NCBI GenBank assembly: GCA_038874075.1
Contig: JAVZDD010000003.1
Coordinates: 1 to 64,000 of the forward strand
DNA length: 64,000 nt
Source of the DNA: Jingweiarchaeum tengchongense
GTDB lineage: Archaea > Nanobdellota > Nanobdellia > Jingweiarchaeales > Jingweiarchaeaceae
Direction: 5' to 3'
The position numbers and the translations under genes are program-made. How positions within the stretch are numbered: position 1 is the first letter of the stretch; each line of letters starts with the position of its first letter. The notes under the pieces were generated by a model. That model did no database searches, was not told where the DNA came from, and saw nothing but the letters and a program-made list of their open reading frames with translations. This document shows, piece after piece, positions 39,801 to 41,897 of this stretch.

Positions 39801-41891
39801 TCTGACCGTAAGGATATTCGTATTTTCTCTGAATGCACCAGGATAAACAGATGAGGTTAACTTGAGCTTATATGTACCTGTTGCTGCGTCATTTGTGATG
39901 TTTAAAAGTCTTGTCTCGAAATAACACGCATCAGCTACACCATTTGTACAAGTTAAAGCAGCGTTACTTAATTCATTAGATACTGAATGATCATTTGTAT
40001 CCCCGCCCCAGTATGTCCAGCCAGCGTACGGTAAATTATTATATGTTGATGCACCTCCTGGAAGAAGTTGCAGTCTGAGAATCTGTGCTGACGATGCTGA
40101 GTCATAGGCAGCATCAACGACCTGTACGCTTACATTATAGTATTCTCCTCTACAAACAGTTAATGTATCCGTTATATTACTTGTGTCTCTCCATCTCCAA
40201 GTCCATTTTACATAATAATAGAAAATTGTATCAACTGCGATACTCCATGGTCTCACTTCTTCAAAGCTCTTAGCTTCTGAATCTTGTATATAATCAATGT
40301 GTAATGGTCCAACTAAATAGAGCATCGGTGAGATTTGCGGCGTTTTATAAGTATATTCCAGAATTACATTATCAGATGGATTTTCATATTCCCATAAAAT
40401 GAATTTTCCGCTTTCATTCTGTATTACGATTCCATTGGTTTGTGTTATTATGAAGTCATCCGGTATCGGTTCAATTATTTTAACACTTGAAGCGTTGAGA
40501 TATGGTTTAATGTATATTTTCATTTTTGTTGGTGGCTCTGGATATATCACTGTCTCAGATTCCCGAAGTATATCGAACTCAACACTTTCACGAACCTCAA
40601 AGATTGTTTCATAATCAGCATCGACGTCTTCCCAAATAGCTCTTGCATAAATTTTGTAAATACCGATTTCTTCTGGATAATAAGTCAAGTTATAAGTTCC
40701 ATCACCATTACTAATTATCCCATCATTTGTTGAGAATTCTTCTATTTTACCAGAAGGTGTTATTATTTTTAATGAAATGGAAGCATCAGGTACTCGATGA
40801 CCATATTTATTTAGTACGCCAACTATTATCTTAGTTTCTTCACCTACTAAATAAATCGATTTTGGTGTGTTTATATTTACCAAGCCAACGGAAAACTCAC
40901 TCTCACTTAAAATTTTATCAAGAAGCATTAGTCTCAATTTGTATAAACCTGGTTTGAAATTTCTACTTGTATCTATCAAGAATTCTTTTCTTAATTCATT
41001 AAATCGAATCTGTGTTTCATTTCCTTCTGGATCAATTAGAATTACTCTTAATTTTCCGAGCCATTTTGTTATGTTTTCATTTGTTAATATTTCAAAATTT
41101 ATCTTTTCACCAATTTTAAAGGATTTTTTTGGCAGTTTAATTTCTATACGTTGTTCACCCACTTGTACCTGTTCCTGTTCTAAGATGCTCTGATTTTTGC
41201 TTATTTCTGTTGTTGTATCTTGCCCAGTTGCTAACCCATTCTGCGTTTCACTTAAAGAAATAAAATTTATATGTTCAATCGTAGAGAAGTTTTCGGTACT
41301 TGCAACAAATGTGTATTCACCACTTTCATTCCAATTGGCAGTTATTGTGAAATTGAAAGTATTTTCTGATAGATCCAGTTCTCTTTCAAACACACTCAAA
41401 TTACTCGGAGAAATGATCTTTATTTTTATGATTGTTCCATTCGTTTCATTGACAATACCAAAAATAGTGAGATTTTCACCATAACTTAGATTAAGTTTAT
41501 CTAAGATCACGATTTCCTGCCCACTTGATGGATTCAAGGCTTCACTAATATTAAGGATGCTGAATCCTGTAATACTTCCATTAAGAACGATTAAAGATTC
41601 ACTGAGCACAATTGCGCCAAAAATTAAAATCAATAAAAATTTTATTTGAGATCTCACCTGGGATTTTGCACTGAGCTTATTACTTTTGTAATTCATCTGT
41701 TCTTTCAAAAACCAAAGATGCCTGCCACTCGTGCTGATTCTATCAATCTTATCTTCTATCTGCATCTCTAGAAGTATTTCATGTACTCTATGCCAAGATA
41801 TATTTAATTCCTCAGCAATTTCACCAGTACTTCTAGGGCTACTTCTTTTGAGAAGTTCCAGTATTTTTTCCTTGATTTCTTTATGATTCAT
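5724..41891 (-). CDS. Giant 12,055-residue surface protein fused to a HerA/DUF87-type ATPase
   Basis: One uninterrupted 36-kb frame. Order of parts: winged helix-turn-helix (residues 1-63); membrane helix (about 83-105) followed by SITGF (106-110); a mixed Ig-like section; two modules with a Gly-Trp-Gly motif (from about 1,388); a spacer (about 1,950-2,790); the main array of Ig-like modules (about 2,800-9,640); further Ig/NEW3/CARDB-like domains; a Cys motif, Gly7-Ala-Pro7 and a thrombospondin-like Cys segment (about 11,320-11,440); an Ig-like stalk; a membrane helix (about 11,658-11,682); then a P-loop ATPase with GGTGAGKT (Lys at 11,750) and LLLIYDE (Asp-Glu 11,873-11,874), and a C-terminal coiled coil. 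Asn-Xaa-Ser/Thr sites are extremely dense, so the ectodomain is probably glycosylated. Both ends are cytoplasmic if the two helices span once each. The ATPase resembles HerA/VirB4-like DNA or protein pumps. The two downstream coiled-coil genes are in the same operon. Assembly collapse or expansion within the repeats cannot be excluded. Confidence 0.9.
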   Translation of the reverse strand: MNHKEIKEKILELLKRSSPRSTGEIAEELNISWHRVHEILLEMQIEDKIDRISTSGRHLWFLKEQMNYKSNKLSAKSQVRSQIKFLLILIFGAIVLSESLIVLNGSITGFSILNISEALNPSSGQEIVILDKLNLSYGENLTIFGIVNETNGTIIKIKIISPSNLSVFERELDLSENTFNFTITANWNESGEYTFVASTENFSTIEHINFISLSETQNGLATGQDTTTEISKNQSILEQEQVQVGEQRIEIKLPKKSFKIGEKINFEILTNENITKWLGKLRVILIDPEGNETQIRFNELRKEFLIDTSRNFKPGLYKLRLMLLDKILSESEFSVGLVNINTPKSIYLVGEETKIIVGVLNKYGHRVPDASISLKIITPSGKIEEFSTNDGIISNGDGTYNLTYYPEEIGIYKIYARAIWEDVDADYETIFEVRESVEFDILRESETVIYPEPPTKMKIYIKPYLNASSVKIIEPIPDDFIITQTNGIVIQNESGKFILWEYENPSDNVILEYTYKTPQISPMLYLVGPLHIDYIQDSEAKSFEEVRPWSIAVDTIFYYYVKWTWRWRDTSNITDTLTVCRGEYYNVSVQVVDAAYDSASSAQILRLQLLPGGASTYNNLPYAGWTYWGGDTNDHSVSNELSNAALTCTNGVADACYFETRLLNITNDAATGTYKLKLTSSVYPGAFRENTNILTVRVINCTNANLVRDIKIYSPTGEDQKIIRGHIAFIAVPLANYNTTASVSGNVTVSLWDGDTQLDWFFWDNTTKPFSIGATSTIPYWNESILTWRFEVPEDIPQKTYTLKVEINQTNRPTLTYTKTFDIYQSEEGNLAPLIIFTTYPNRGTGDSGSRNYQRLSVCNFGDYNLTVNITVYPSGQSPSTAPTIIEGPSANTITASLVQWLNREIPTSSCFNATIQWVGPEEASADGQFVTEVVWVDPVTQSSQTITKTDTFISANAATGHSGSPDPFLNITEIGESSSATIQYAIRTGSATAGYVYVIDLWIPPGFNISRDSFSGGYTPDPGYPVGSMYEGWWIRWSRLGAFTNGYITTSTTIGGLVTISNIQTTIGSILQFAPGGKPWYQNLLGEAARNKGEWWTKNKRTITLLGPWIKTIRNYYDASSSQWLIGFPSSFGCGTFNVSFQVFNKGNQPGSNFNFTENKENLTVTHPQDLIFQNTWSSEGSPATINDSVKITWDNNINFQSPYGKPYSKYYNYTLNVTYQTNGTFRFQAIPLNGTLIYYNKPYIFSASCGASLNVSKPTTIPSTIYAGDVFNISSTIYNAGPGNASNVIVEINYTGKFEVRNSTNEISNLTYLGTIGPLQSRNAHTDYTYIVNTSGTTPGTYTFCIKANATENSTIVFNCKDVQVLAPPASIEMENATIVSNETGSSSGAWGFNFTFNITVRVSNSENNVSVCAWFSKTGSEPWKQVGNCQIYQAPGSGTGQWTNFTFEFDPDCEDIGSTVFAKFNATNDAGTTNSTTKTFTITKDKTIFEDVIGNNTETRRGKTTTLLALRVRDANGTLITNLPITFYVTLDGSIYDVGTSNTTNSSAYANYYFQAKCSPKYQVGNQKWKAVISGQACYEDNSTENYYNLSILVTGDINLDFQKPDGSTNYTQEQKIPFLGATTDDCGDPLSTNVKFYANHSTAGYECSPVSQVGANAYTCDWNTNVTTPKGWYNTTMYAEANYYYSNVSYRLISPGLFYLFPIYKLENPSVIPSSQGWGYKNWNFSIISSSGDTDSYEVKLLLAKGSPTGFTECSDCVNQTPLNCSYPDCINQTKYWYKNFTSQDVGTWFYMFSLATESTSGYDSFVIKKDNTSIEYVSGNNSYANLTQAATFKVRVKDLIADTYNLTPATTVYFNVSYDGIYNYLVNSTTTDTNGIATVTFTPNCNFNPGAQKWFAWISEDSAYYSNISENFTITIDVTGCEPQPTIVEALSPIEVFQYNNFTINATISSLVSTSNDVYVTLNAPSEWQVDNRTKYIGSIGVGELKKVKWTINATTYGNFSISIYVNNSLGNDDTEYVNPIVWGYKYLGCPNARLTLKGIDVTSKVCSLDGVIGNDFDNESAEAKVDPGESILLEWDCGAIEPRVADIKIFWEALNGTANAVIIGYGKKEWFTVASTQIVTENITMKPLGPLGPDVGLFNNGSCGLQLRNYGPEPLMIDYVNASIYMIERVVVTDVTYLRSDDTVNMVISIKNPFNEWYNDTLLSINITNWDGNVSYYENSTYLNLTPNSLINYTFLVNTLNMPHEMLVVNTTLNFSDGNSTTRFERFYNIPEQVYLTLNPRMCPGTSETLNVELEGIHADENTIINVSVSVPPGWDVSPGYLEYVIFTPEDIKFEFNITSPNNAENATINVSISYLQEFLEFNITKLYQLNVSNANHSVIEVIRETPTRVYPNGVFESALVLHNKGCAPINGNVILKEEIKPGWTPANPNLLGGLNFNSSVDLENNLVIWQIAGFDVNEYGVATYQVKAPTTIGATGNMKWNLNYENVDWDEPHEFHHLQTANYTNESHIEFDLALWQLPDFPWNEPRSLQPNYTYNASLIVRNIGDTQANNWTIYLPIPGICDVTQVWNGSWNSSTRTIEWNLSNLNVRNTTYLNFTINCSSEGGIVLNPYAIKDTRGTINYTDYPNYVCSGASCDKTIYHTLQSPNKNYQRIINGGINFTFNATGENLTISELSIKTETDDNVESLFFERNFFGSIYFEYETIYNLTEDQSWRFRQLQHPLYLHSYATGTYGANTTSNITKIYYTWLYGLLFNETQHLFMKVKEYSYAPLLENATLYVNGNPSLTTGGWGEQFNFSVMVKDRFGRNVTVYAWHKKGVEDYNLIGSWECVNCASWTQANFSYDYSHLNISDNWYFKFNATNVDGSTEIGGYNFKVEKDDIDVINITPSWNENINRSTPYNFTLEIYDRDNQTPATLLEFGKGFIQISQFGSNTTYKTYYPQSPVVNESGYMTQTMTLSDWCPTANNFYLGQNYWKGGAIDSSYYNNNLTEPSPYNALLFWLMGDLSNSTIQSFNQNFTRGQTIAFSGSVIDDCSVTQTDPSKFGLEFRMMQNGNVYGTCITTTGFSCQIETNSSFPYGWYNVTMIAFGKGENGNKYWNGTKNILNAFFLASNISLTNPQVQPHPEGSWEIKPFNFSLIVTSEDNQNVTIMLWLKNTTYNWFLENSTSCVNCNNFDYSYQKNFSCDNIDNWYFKFNASSVTGFSATTSETAFNVTKSAISINYVSGNNSQVNRSDSSENNKVNLTVQIWDLVTNNYTNVIDLSNVHFRVKANGYWLENENEEYKNETHYYREFNPNCSYTPGKKYWNVTVSGASCYKDNQTENFYIEIYGNLLNQIVLPDGSANYTKGENITFRGRVLDDCNQPVTGLESRIEFKIQSGSNVYYCKGVGNVTYDGNGYYNCTWNSSEAISGGWFNVTMNSWNDYYNNGTDLKTNAFFLRTPVVLSAAQVNPNPGGWGETFNFSVTVTHYANVNVCLLEKMTATSNYQITECKYIQNPSNTLVNFTRNYSCSDYQDAALKYYKFNASEPGEPDTYAETTESSHLLEKDDIDIIYIAGNNSQVNRSGTPTKFILFVNDTDAGIPAYNPSYGAAKIWFKVHNGTTYIIPGWNTTNSSGYVEYNFAPNCSYEAGNRNWYAYSSADSCYKDKNSDTFNVVIKGFLTPNVTFPNGQTYQREQYLTINITGDVYDECNLHYFAGANVNFTIKSVAFPGTNYFCDEINDLGNGTYNCTWNATDAVQGWYNVEMNASNINFYNNGSSTKNNAFNIVQVWQPPVLKNETVLPEQDWGWGENFTFKVNVSDANGENVNVSLWISPDNLTWQYVSSQICYDCGTEQELVFYYKGFTCDYIPTAYFKFNASDAHNTTDRAGIDFTLDKDDVVIEYVLGNNSQVNRSESTLLGVRINDTDNKSYVFSGVNVSFWVTFDQSNFDNGGINTTNSDGYVNYGFIPNCSYSVGQQYWKAGTVNNSCYKNVNSTQNYTLTIKGWLNNILIEPNGNTEPGGDNVYQQYSNVTFEANVTDECGIKISNGNVSFNVSRIGYETFACYANNYTDGYYNCTWNSTDLAGGLYDVKMFSYTENYNSNLTTYTNAMFIEVPPNLFGLNVSPSSVPWGVNINFYCNVSDRDDVVNVSLWVKKISDTSFTLKDSQNVTNPINTRVTFTESFSSSQIGEYEWKINVTDKYGQTNESFGGYFNITKRNVYFEYIAGNNTNVSRIGSNVTLLSVKVIDAVEPGRGISGPTGKLYVTTDQSNYILDSTTSAVSNYLNFSFNPSCSYAVNLQYWKIGFESDYYFANNSSAYFVNILSVLNSNITQPNGEVIAVGESLIVNANVSDDCGSVSGATIKQFNVMQDGSSYHTCNANDLGNGNYTCTFDTTGDPLGWYNVSFNVSKNFYNGTFVEKINAFQLRARSQLSGAGAHPSSEGWGYNFTLNVSVQDSDPDDVVNVSLWKAYNQNGPWIYLESKNCTNCLSENTLNFYPVFTCNDLQSGPIVYFKFNSSDNYNLTKTSSIFNITFQKDNVSFIVEQGSGITINREGINYGTFIVLINDTDKGIPVPQGLNGYFNFSYNTTPVWDSDHTNTTDENGRISYYGFDPNCSYSTGMQYWKLTINGGDCYETKEMTSWESYYLYGQLKNNLEKPDSLVYNVSDQIPIRFNVSTDCSDEGLINDVSSITIKLIHNQTGNEYSCTNINNEGNGWYNCTWNSTNKPEGNYSVRIETSRNYYNNNITIYWNRFWLENINPYYSNLIVTPSEGGFGDVYRYNVTIDDPENDTVVCKLYVNTTGEWIYKGSSTVTNGKGNCSITVNDFTCNDYLLQAENSFIFELNDSTNVINTTIASGPILHKDIVNVTYIAGNNTNVNRYGASQQLKLRIYDLNRSQPAINPNGTIWITNDSQNYNFAYVINGDSNGYLTLDFDPNCSYSVGKQYWKGGVTNDACYVEVNSTENYTVNVIGSLFNTVIQPDGEKFLRGDNVTIRANVTDDCNVIIDPVTVNFTTKSLKTNELFICEPVLSEGDGHYNCTFNTSSMPPKAYNLTMKTNKTNYNENITTLTYTTYGSNSFWIETKPELYYPNVTPQIGGWGETFILSVNVSDPDEDTDVVYFYKKQLTDANGNPVSDDWHLIGTSSGSSSTNRTATRTTTFNYQQQGNWSIMFFVNESVYESDVDLGNDTKILNITVEKNDVSIEYIAGNETTFNRVSENTTFILRVIDLDLGQSASGAKTSFWVTTNASDPNSWGPRIPGSDSNSTGHFYLYFPVGVNKCVYNVGKQKWKGGVYNDQKWKDANSSIFNVTITSEFTPKINQPIGPKNNPAFERGVDNIPLSGNLSDDANCGLVPGATVYFSVPSENAFYLATDTGYGNYTATILGGDTWNWNWGWHNLTMNGSKSYYADENSTYENAFYINHRPEFVEGSWSITPGSGEWGTTFTFEIKVKNFDGDNVTVYLWIRKSGGEWQLANQTTYYGPTPSEGATIKLNWTSNCDNVGQNEYKFNASDSWNFTTETPAPYDIFTIDKRTATIEYIAGDNVNVTREGTFLVPLIIKVTYNGEPIENVNGSFYLMNRTGWYRYNTTKTNSTGHLTYDFNPGCDFSAGSKAWNAGVENDNCYYDVFLSANKTVNIYGQLKNNLDQPANGTIYPTGTIINFTFNLSTDCIGDGLLSGATRSIELRSPSGVWESCTPVYDEGNGWYNCTWNSIYKEPGWWDVRINTSGINYYNTNSSIFEDRFYLQNQPMTYDNMNVTPQQAGWGRTYNYTVYIDDPDLDDVNCTLYISKDGNQTWLNKGSMIVNGVGTCSILVSDFSCDDMDSNTSYKFELNDGYHSLNTSIQTGPNITKDSVYIQHVFGHLQNVNRTYGSLQLKVNITDLDKNALLAQAVTVKFNITTDGLSYKLEGSNTSVNGIATYNFTPACDYNVGNQNWFTYIEGETCYFNNQSQIYNLTVIGSLNNTLIAPNGQEFLKGDNVTLEANVTNDCNLPMNATVNLSVISNWYGSEFFCSPIYNNSNGYYNCTFNTSSMPARWYNTKVNTSKQFYNTNVSIFNNSFFIKTQLTLQSPMVNTSAEDGDTSNVGGFSEKFNFTIRVTDEDGDLVTVRVWIRKWNESAGNWGEWTIPNPSVPYVTCSDCNNTLLSITKDDFQPSDIGTYQFMWNATDTHSYIANTTPLNFTVEKDDVEIQHVLGNNEWIWRNGTDVKYLTTRVYDIDSGTYLGTGVSGRIWMTHDGVNYDDGYELSTQPGGYFNYTFEPGCDYGIGVQYWKTGTLGNMYYKDTNSSTFNITIKSYLQENITRPQGENYKRGQSIYIETFVYDECDNGVPNANTTKIYLVTSGASYLITTGITDHNNGTYSYNWDSNGRSLGTYNLTFEVQKDNYVLVNNTKINAFILGEPPELRNPSVNKIIGGWGENWTFSIEARDIEADSFNITLWKRLTPSSEWVAIETKQISSKTDWTPATYFYETFNCSDITPQGEYTQYKFTAVDSHGFTNETIPSNPNITIEKDDIDINLLNGYGIVINREGDESGLLMVEVKDFDRNVGISAGISGRFYLTTDGVNYNIYYLNYTTSDSKLKLEFNPNCSYTTGKQYWVAGTYNNTCYKDVNTTNDKNPEPAYYLNITGQLKNNLDVPAKDSIFNVTDQILIRFNTTSDCEDEGLIPNAQVSIELRSPSGVWESCTPVYDEGNGWYNCTWNSIGKEEGYWSIRLNSSKSTFNPNSTVYYDWFWLENLNTTSGNETVWIYNYTTGGWEDLAGRTLGWSRKFNYTIDIYDKEGDNVTCSLYISKDNQNTWLFIGSYQVNGSPGTPTQARCEVIYQGFNYSNIGTNNWFKWEIRDAEQNNYYNTTPTNAPNLTKSIVNVSYIQGNNSFVNRSDLFTGNITTLILRVFDTENNSYVQSGVSVSFWVTNDGNNYILSNLSETNESGYAIAYFNPNCSYGVGKQYWIGGVANDESYQNANTSSNFTLNIIGSLLVNLSQPNGEKYQRGSNITIKGNVSDECGIDITNAVVNFTSIHVDTGQQFYCTPILNESNGYYNCTFNTSSMPARWYNINFTSNATNYNSNTTIYNNRFFVETKPFLFAPSVMPGSGGWGETFTFKVNVTDEDLDVLTVRLYTNTSTGGAWELKASNTSVSGINITVTFVIPSPAFSSALANSWRMFKFNVSETSVDFEENVNETVPQNFFIEKDNVTITHIEGNNSVINRSDPSSTIYFVVNLTDIDRNTQVNGRTIDFYSTKNLSYPNTFTKIGDAITASGGIANYTFNLYARGDKCDFEVGPQKWKAGLAGQSDLEDKNSTTFYFNVTTISLNVDLISPRSNEKYRRGPVNYDSIVVYANVSDECRLLTGASVNIYAEQSGIVYGSCTPAIDEQNGTYKCTFNLDDTWSLGNYNITINATKQYYNASQTITYVDAFKVVSQPELSNPSYSTFSSEGTSDGGWNESWTFSVSFRDKDAGDNVNVYLWVNLTGNWELLNSTIITATGGTQQINFVGHRFLPNNIGTRYFKFNATDGYNNTNESIVSNFVIKEDEVDSLLQTSDSSVNREGSAKGILRVKVRDLDAGIDLYEGVNVSFWVTTNASDPNSFDSGFINQTNSTGIAHYYFDPNCSYSVGSQNWRAGVFNDYRFVEFGVNASSTITVIGQLKNNLTYPYYQQNFNVTNLIPINFTTLSDCSEYREDENPVINAASYTIELRSPSGVWESCTPVYDEGNGWYNCTWNSTGKEEGYWSIRLNSSKSTFNPNSTVYYDWFFLNNLAPNVSEPIVSPSLGGWSRIYNYSINITDPENDTVTCKLYVKTISSFVYKGSSTIATPGTCTVSVHDFTCADKSNASFYFVVNDTFNTINTSEIFGISQGPNITRSNVELLHVYGDSTEINRTYGNGNLILRIKDIENDSYPSGVNATIWITFDNNNFDSGTNLQSNSTGYLNYNFMPNCSYSVGVQKWKGGVRNDACYVEVNSTDYNLTLIGYLQNSINNPNGEEYLRGSNVTIMANLVDECSIPISQANVSFILNKGSTNYSCSPVNDELNGSYNCTFNTSGYAVRYWNITMNSSKAYYHTNTTTKIDAFWVETAPILEAPSVTPEIGGWGETFTFKVNVTDEDLDVLTVNFWLRRKGEDWGSSPSGVNSSVSGINQTVTFVKTFIDGTAIGEWEYKFNVTEDDNWSDETITKNFTVEKDDVVIEYVFGNNSIVNRTTGSTYLTVRVKDIDKNVYLGSGVSGKFWITTDFNNYYDVFSPVTDNSGYLNFTNFAPKCSGPKYEIGPQKWKAGIVGNEWYKDTNSSVFNINITTIPIQVNLSVPNGGSYLRGIDPILIRGNASDECGLLSGVTIEFNSEKGETIYSCSPVYDEGNGWYNCTIPGVAHSGRPLGYYNITMNASKQYYDPSYVLKRVDAYYLATRPTLSNAYATSEQGSSVGGWGENWTFSATVQDLDANDVNVYLWVNLTGNWELLNSTTCYSCNNPTQINFFGHSFSCSNIGIRSFMINASDTKNYKANITNTFTIEKDNTVSQYVYGTGSYVDREGNSNTTLILRIYDTDNEQYVGANINSTIYVTLDGSAWDHGASLITNSSGYINYYFDPNCSYFVGVQNWKGGVRNDACYKDSNSSSFSLNVIGQLKNNLTKPIFNQTFAVGEIVNITFNLLTDCEDEGALPNAQVSIELRSPSGVWESCTPVNNLTNGTYYCNWNSSFKEGGYWDVRLNSTYSSNYHDNSTTYDDWFFLVNTPPNFGNISVTPSTAGWGDIFSYGVDIDDLQNDNVTCKLYVSKDNNTWYYKGSTYLSNGVGRCVINVSDFDCSWIGQNYFKFEIDDGTPGNAFNTSVFNEPNVTRDTVTIYYITGNNGFVNRTSTNTLLLSVRIYDNSSKSYVPSGVNGTIWITKDGSEYDSGNFNQTNSSGYLNYNFDPTCAPVKYEVGTQKWKVGLMDECYIQTNTTEYNLTVIGTLFGTITQPTGGNYLRGSTVQLRGEVKDDCLVGIENANVSLNVTNENLNVFSCTPVFELGSGYYGCDWNSGGKPARWYNATMMSNKTYYNSNVTVKSNAFFIETKPVFTNQSVTPEIGGWGETFTFKVNVTDEDLDNVTVSVWIRKIGDPSFTKANETIIISPINQTVVLTYKGFSGAQQGEWEYYFYGIDTRNYDNSSDTKNFTVEKDDVRIEHLSGNNTTVWRDTNEYSLLKVQIYDDDKNETLIPSQNVKFWVTYDGINYDSGTLNITDSSGIVIYYFDPGCEYNVGTQKWKAGTVNNDYFKDKNSSEFLVHIWSHFLPFIIQPNGESYLKGIDNITIKVNLSDECGGVSGANVLIKYKQGAFEDTCTPVYYEGNGVYNCTINSANLPSYGWYNISVNVTKSYYPVNYTFKENAFFLATKPVLSNPSVLPGSGGWGETFTFKVYLTDYDQNIVNITLWRKMLTDGNWTYIDSKNASGVGTEVVFTTNFSCAEIGQNQYKFNATDVWGYTNETIVLNFTIERDNATVERTYGDGTTVQRGSTQSFRIKIKDTDRNMYVGAGVNGTIWFTRDGSQFDYNLSCTTTSDSLCTVYYTPDCNSTVGQQYWKGGAIDACYQIVNSSNGNFNVRGQLIVNISSPSNNTNVKRLDYVQFNSSVKDECNLTVDDSTVSWYNESDILLATGYNTTWQVPSMYKINKTIIKSIASRTNYLNGSSNVTLFVYGWSYVANITPANGTNFLAGTMVDVTCNVKDLHTQENISNYNVSFYKDNVFKASEMTDAFGNAIWTWDTTNESSGNYLILCNITNFTENFYYVSSQNSKNTTIIINRPLIIDQILVDNSTIYRNNSFLPYASNISVHVRDANIGDAENASVWFYNTTDLFDNCTTNAQGWCSIIYNPDDATLPGTYTIYINSTKTGMEPSTTHSTSITVRGRLNITITQPAENSSWNKASTIPLQANLKDENGNPISATVEWFDQFNNLIGTGTSTTWQPVNAIPGYQNITVKATKIYYDTGTDVRWITINGIANVVLLYPNPGQILPYPYNITLKCKVEDADSLEGIPNYTLKMWYNFTPYEINYIGTFNTSSDGTVEYNWTPPEKGNITFKCNITNDPAKFYDAGTAESSVDAWIKDEEAPIINNTLIQPTIEIEANKDQVMINASVWDNYGIAYDKVWVVIGLPNGSYENKTMNYLGSHPRRIGNYRVYYYPYLHGEHNVTIYAQDESPESNVNSTFAGYFYVWGKTNAKIEQVREVMIPNITIIDSYSFPLKINFTNLGPTPTYYTTLNIIETSGYTSFNTTSTDCGNVSVNNSCLWYVLVTVKNGTPPSTIYVYTNATWMNPDKSYNGTQNYTMLRVASNPVINIYEGLNFTIWHGNSSQKNLTIQSLGNDYLRDINIDTVGGNMSTGCPTCMITFVPSGYGFLATGENLTSLVTVSVPLGQSPGFYWTYINANASNAGSNLKALNLTVPLDKNWSVYPENVGMIKVPVNTSGTLSRINVTNIGNVKMWYNVSRVGNGTQFTGFITIVTPDYLSVEKQTTRDVEVNYSAAINAIRGIYQLQIVFEETEDKVQKFSTMWLNVTNPEPIIQNVTITPINVEKGYENVTISAIVTDNLGVSHVWTNITRPDNETEKVYLNANNSNYSIVYSPNLTGEYKLIVCANDTENVLGCTSQMEFFVIDNTSFMISPNVTHVIIPDMDVHQNKTVPINVTIKNIGHARGYYVNMSIQVPENWSSQPSSFKYGEVLKNTSVTNITNIIVPAGEGVGNYTVNITLVWLNINGSMGENKTTILFEITQYPILDVLENVVNLTIIGLTNSTTFHVNSTGNLPLHNITFTCKSGIPCNDFNITFDPDFIEALNVGEGVEVNVTITVPPNYTHGIYQALINVSALEAYEVFMLNISVPLWWEHVPVFISKNVIQGTNGTVGNVVINNLGSSRLRLNVSVNGSYISTNTTMLYLAFNESGVVRVNYSVPTVNSKTNFTQYLITSNASAYPQTRNTTINLTVHPYAVSIISPIETNPFINVMPNDTLELHVNVTYANLPITSGSELNWKIILNYENEYTTANITSIAYSWSDSYWIVRIQAPNLTLNRGYDLNVSVDYLTENITYFDKERKAIIYNDTIPPILTASSIPDKVNASETVLIIVNATDMGGIKNSMLNVTLPNGTIYTNMPMILMGVMADSYIFGYNFTGTNLVGDYNAVIRCCDYTGNCNTTTTYFDVVSPIWFNGTALNEESASKPPIYVLFQLYRAGTDSLIYEFESNATTGIYSQEITARNYDVKGNMFNASYKLFLVPIFNSVIDPVKVGYIPAKNIGTGSLRGFSINTTLNYSNVMIAFNYSNDKMNITSINNLGVYRCDDWDFGNLKCYSGWYRRWSHLDTLNEIVWSNETSIQGRAYALAEYVCGNFECELEYGESSLNCASDCPLIGGGGGGGAPPPPPPPQVCVENWVCSSWSNWSECINFQQNRTCLEWTDLNNCNTTKNKPTYQEETKACIPANFTAGAGAGGAGGVGGVGGAPTIPLEQITPAPTMLSKNSITVELKPGEFEIVSLDLTNNQPNPISVTVSVEGNIWQYIQIENPAFTLPGKSTRTIKFKYYTLPSTQIGIYDGEIIVAAGNEQRRVATTLKVIPEKEALLDVQLKILTPEIDPGEKVKFAISLYNLGLTKKVDVWLNYTIREVQTKKLIVAREETLAVENSLDVSKEERIPSEAKPGVYVIEAIAHYDTKIASSLATFKVVETPLPIKILSYLATSILTYALIALVFLLFTGRRLYVIWLERRRARAKYAFPVDFSKVPSAGPETIWLGRIADTDRNAYLEINQLMMHGIAAGGTGAGKTVSVMVIVEELLKKGIPVIVFDPTLQWTGFMNPCKDEGMLKNYARFGLKPSNATGFKTNIIRVTDPKMEIDIRKYWGSGEITVFTINELSPDDIDAFVRHTINSIFKLALPESKKLKLLLIYDEVHRLLPKYGGKGGYTALERGCREFRKWGIGLFMISQVLMDFRGAIRANIGTEIQLRTKYEGDIGRVKQKYGPQYASIIPKLEIGSGLFQNPAYNNGVPYFIQFRPLLHDTSRLSDEELKNYFKTKEEIEKVEEEINKLKKKGIDTYDMELELNLAKDKLKEGSIHMAESYIESLKTRLKKG
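7821..7866 (-). repeat. Imperfect inverted repeat encoding a Gly7-Ala-Pro7 hinge
   Basis: The 46 bases centred on GAGCTC (7841-7846) form a 23-base inverted repeat with four mismatches. Because GGN and CCN codons are reverse complements, the palindrome encodes seven Gly, one Ala and seven Pro. It lies between a Cys motif (CGNFECE...NCASDC) and a thrombospondin-like Cys/Trp segment, close to the membrane-proximal end of the ectodomain. It probably acts as a flexible-to-rigid hinge. A similar Pro/Gly hinge follows a Cys motif in the gene at 50478-52433. Confidence 0.7.
17632..20670 (-). repeat. Pair of 66-base identical repeats inside the giant gene
   Basis: Bases 17632-17697 and 20605-20670 are identical and 2,973 bases apart. 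They encode the FTFKVNVTDEDLDVLTV start of two A-type modules. Closely related copies lie near 14720-14785 and, for the distal part only, near 13800-13840. They mark the same super-repeat period as the 175-base pair but at another point of the unit. Confidence 0.85.
18698..21929 (-). repeat. Pair of 175-base near-identical repeats inside the giant gene
   Basis: Bases 18698-18872 and 21755-21929 differ at only two positions that I can see and are 3,057 bases apart, one super-repeat period. They encode the C-type segment containing SPSGVWESCTPVYDEGNGWY and the following SIRLNSSK region. Shorter, nearly identical copies of the WESCTPVYDEG segment occur near 15950 and 24850, and copies of the DEGNGWYNCT part near 16885. 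This indicates recent unequal crossover or gene conversion between modules. Confidence 0.85.
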
Positions 41892-41897
41892 TAACTA

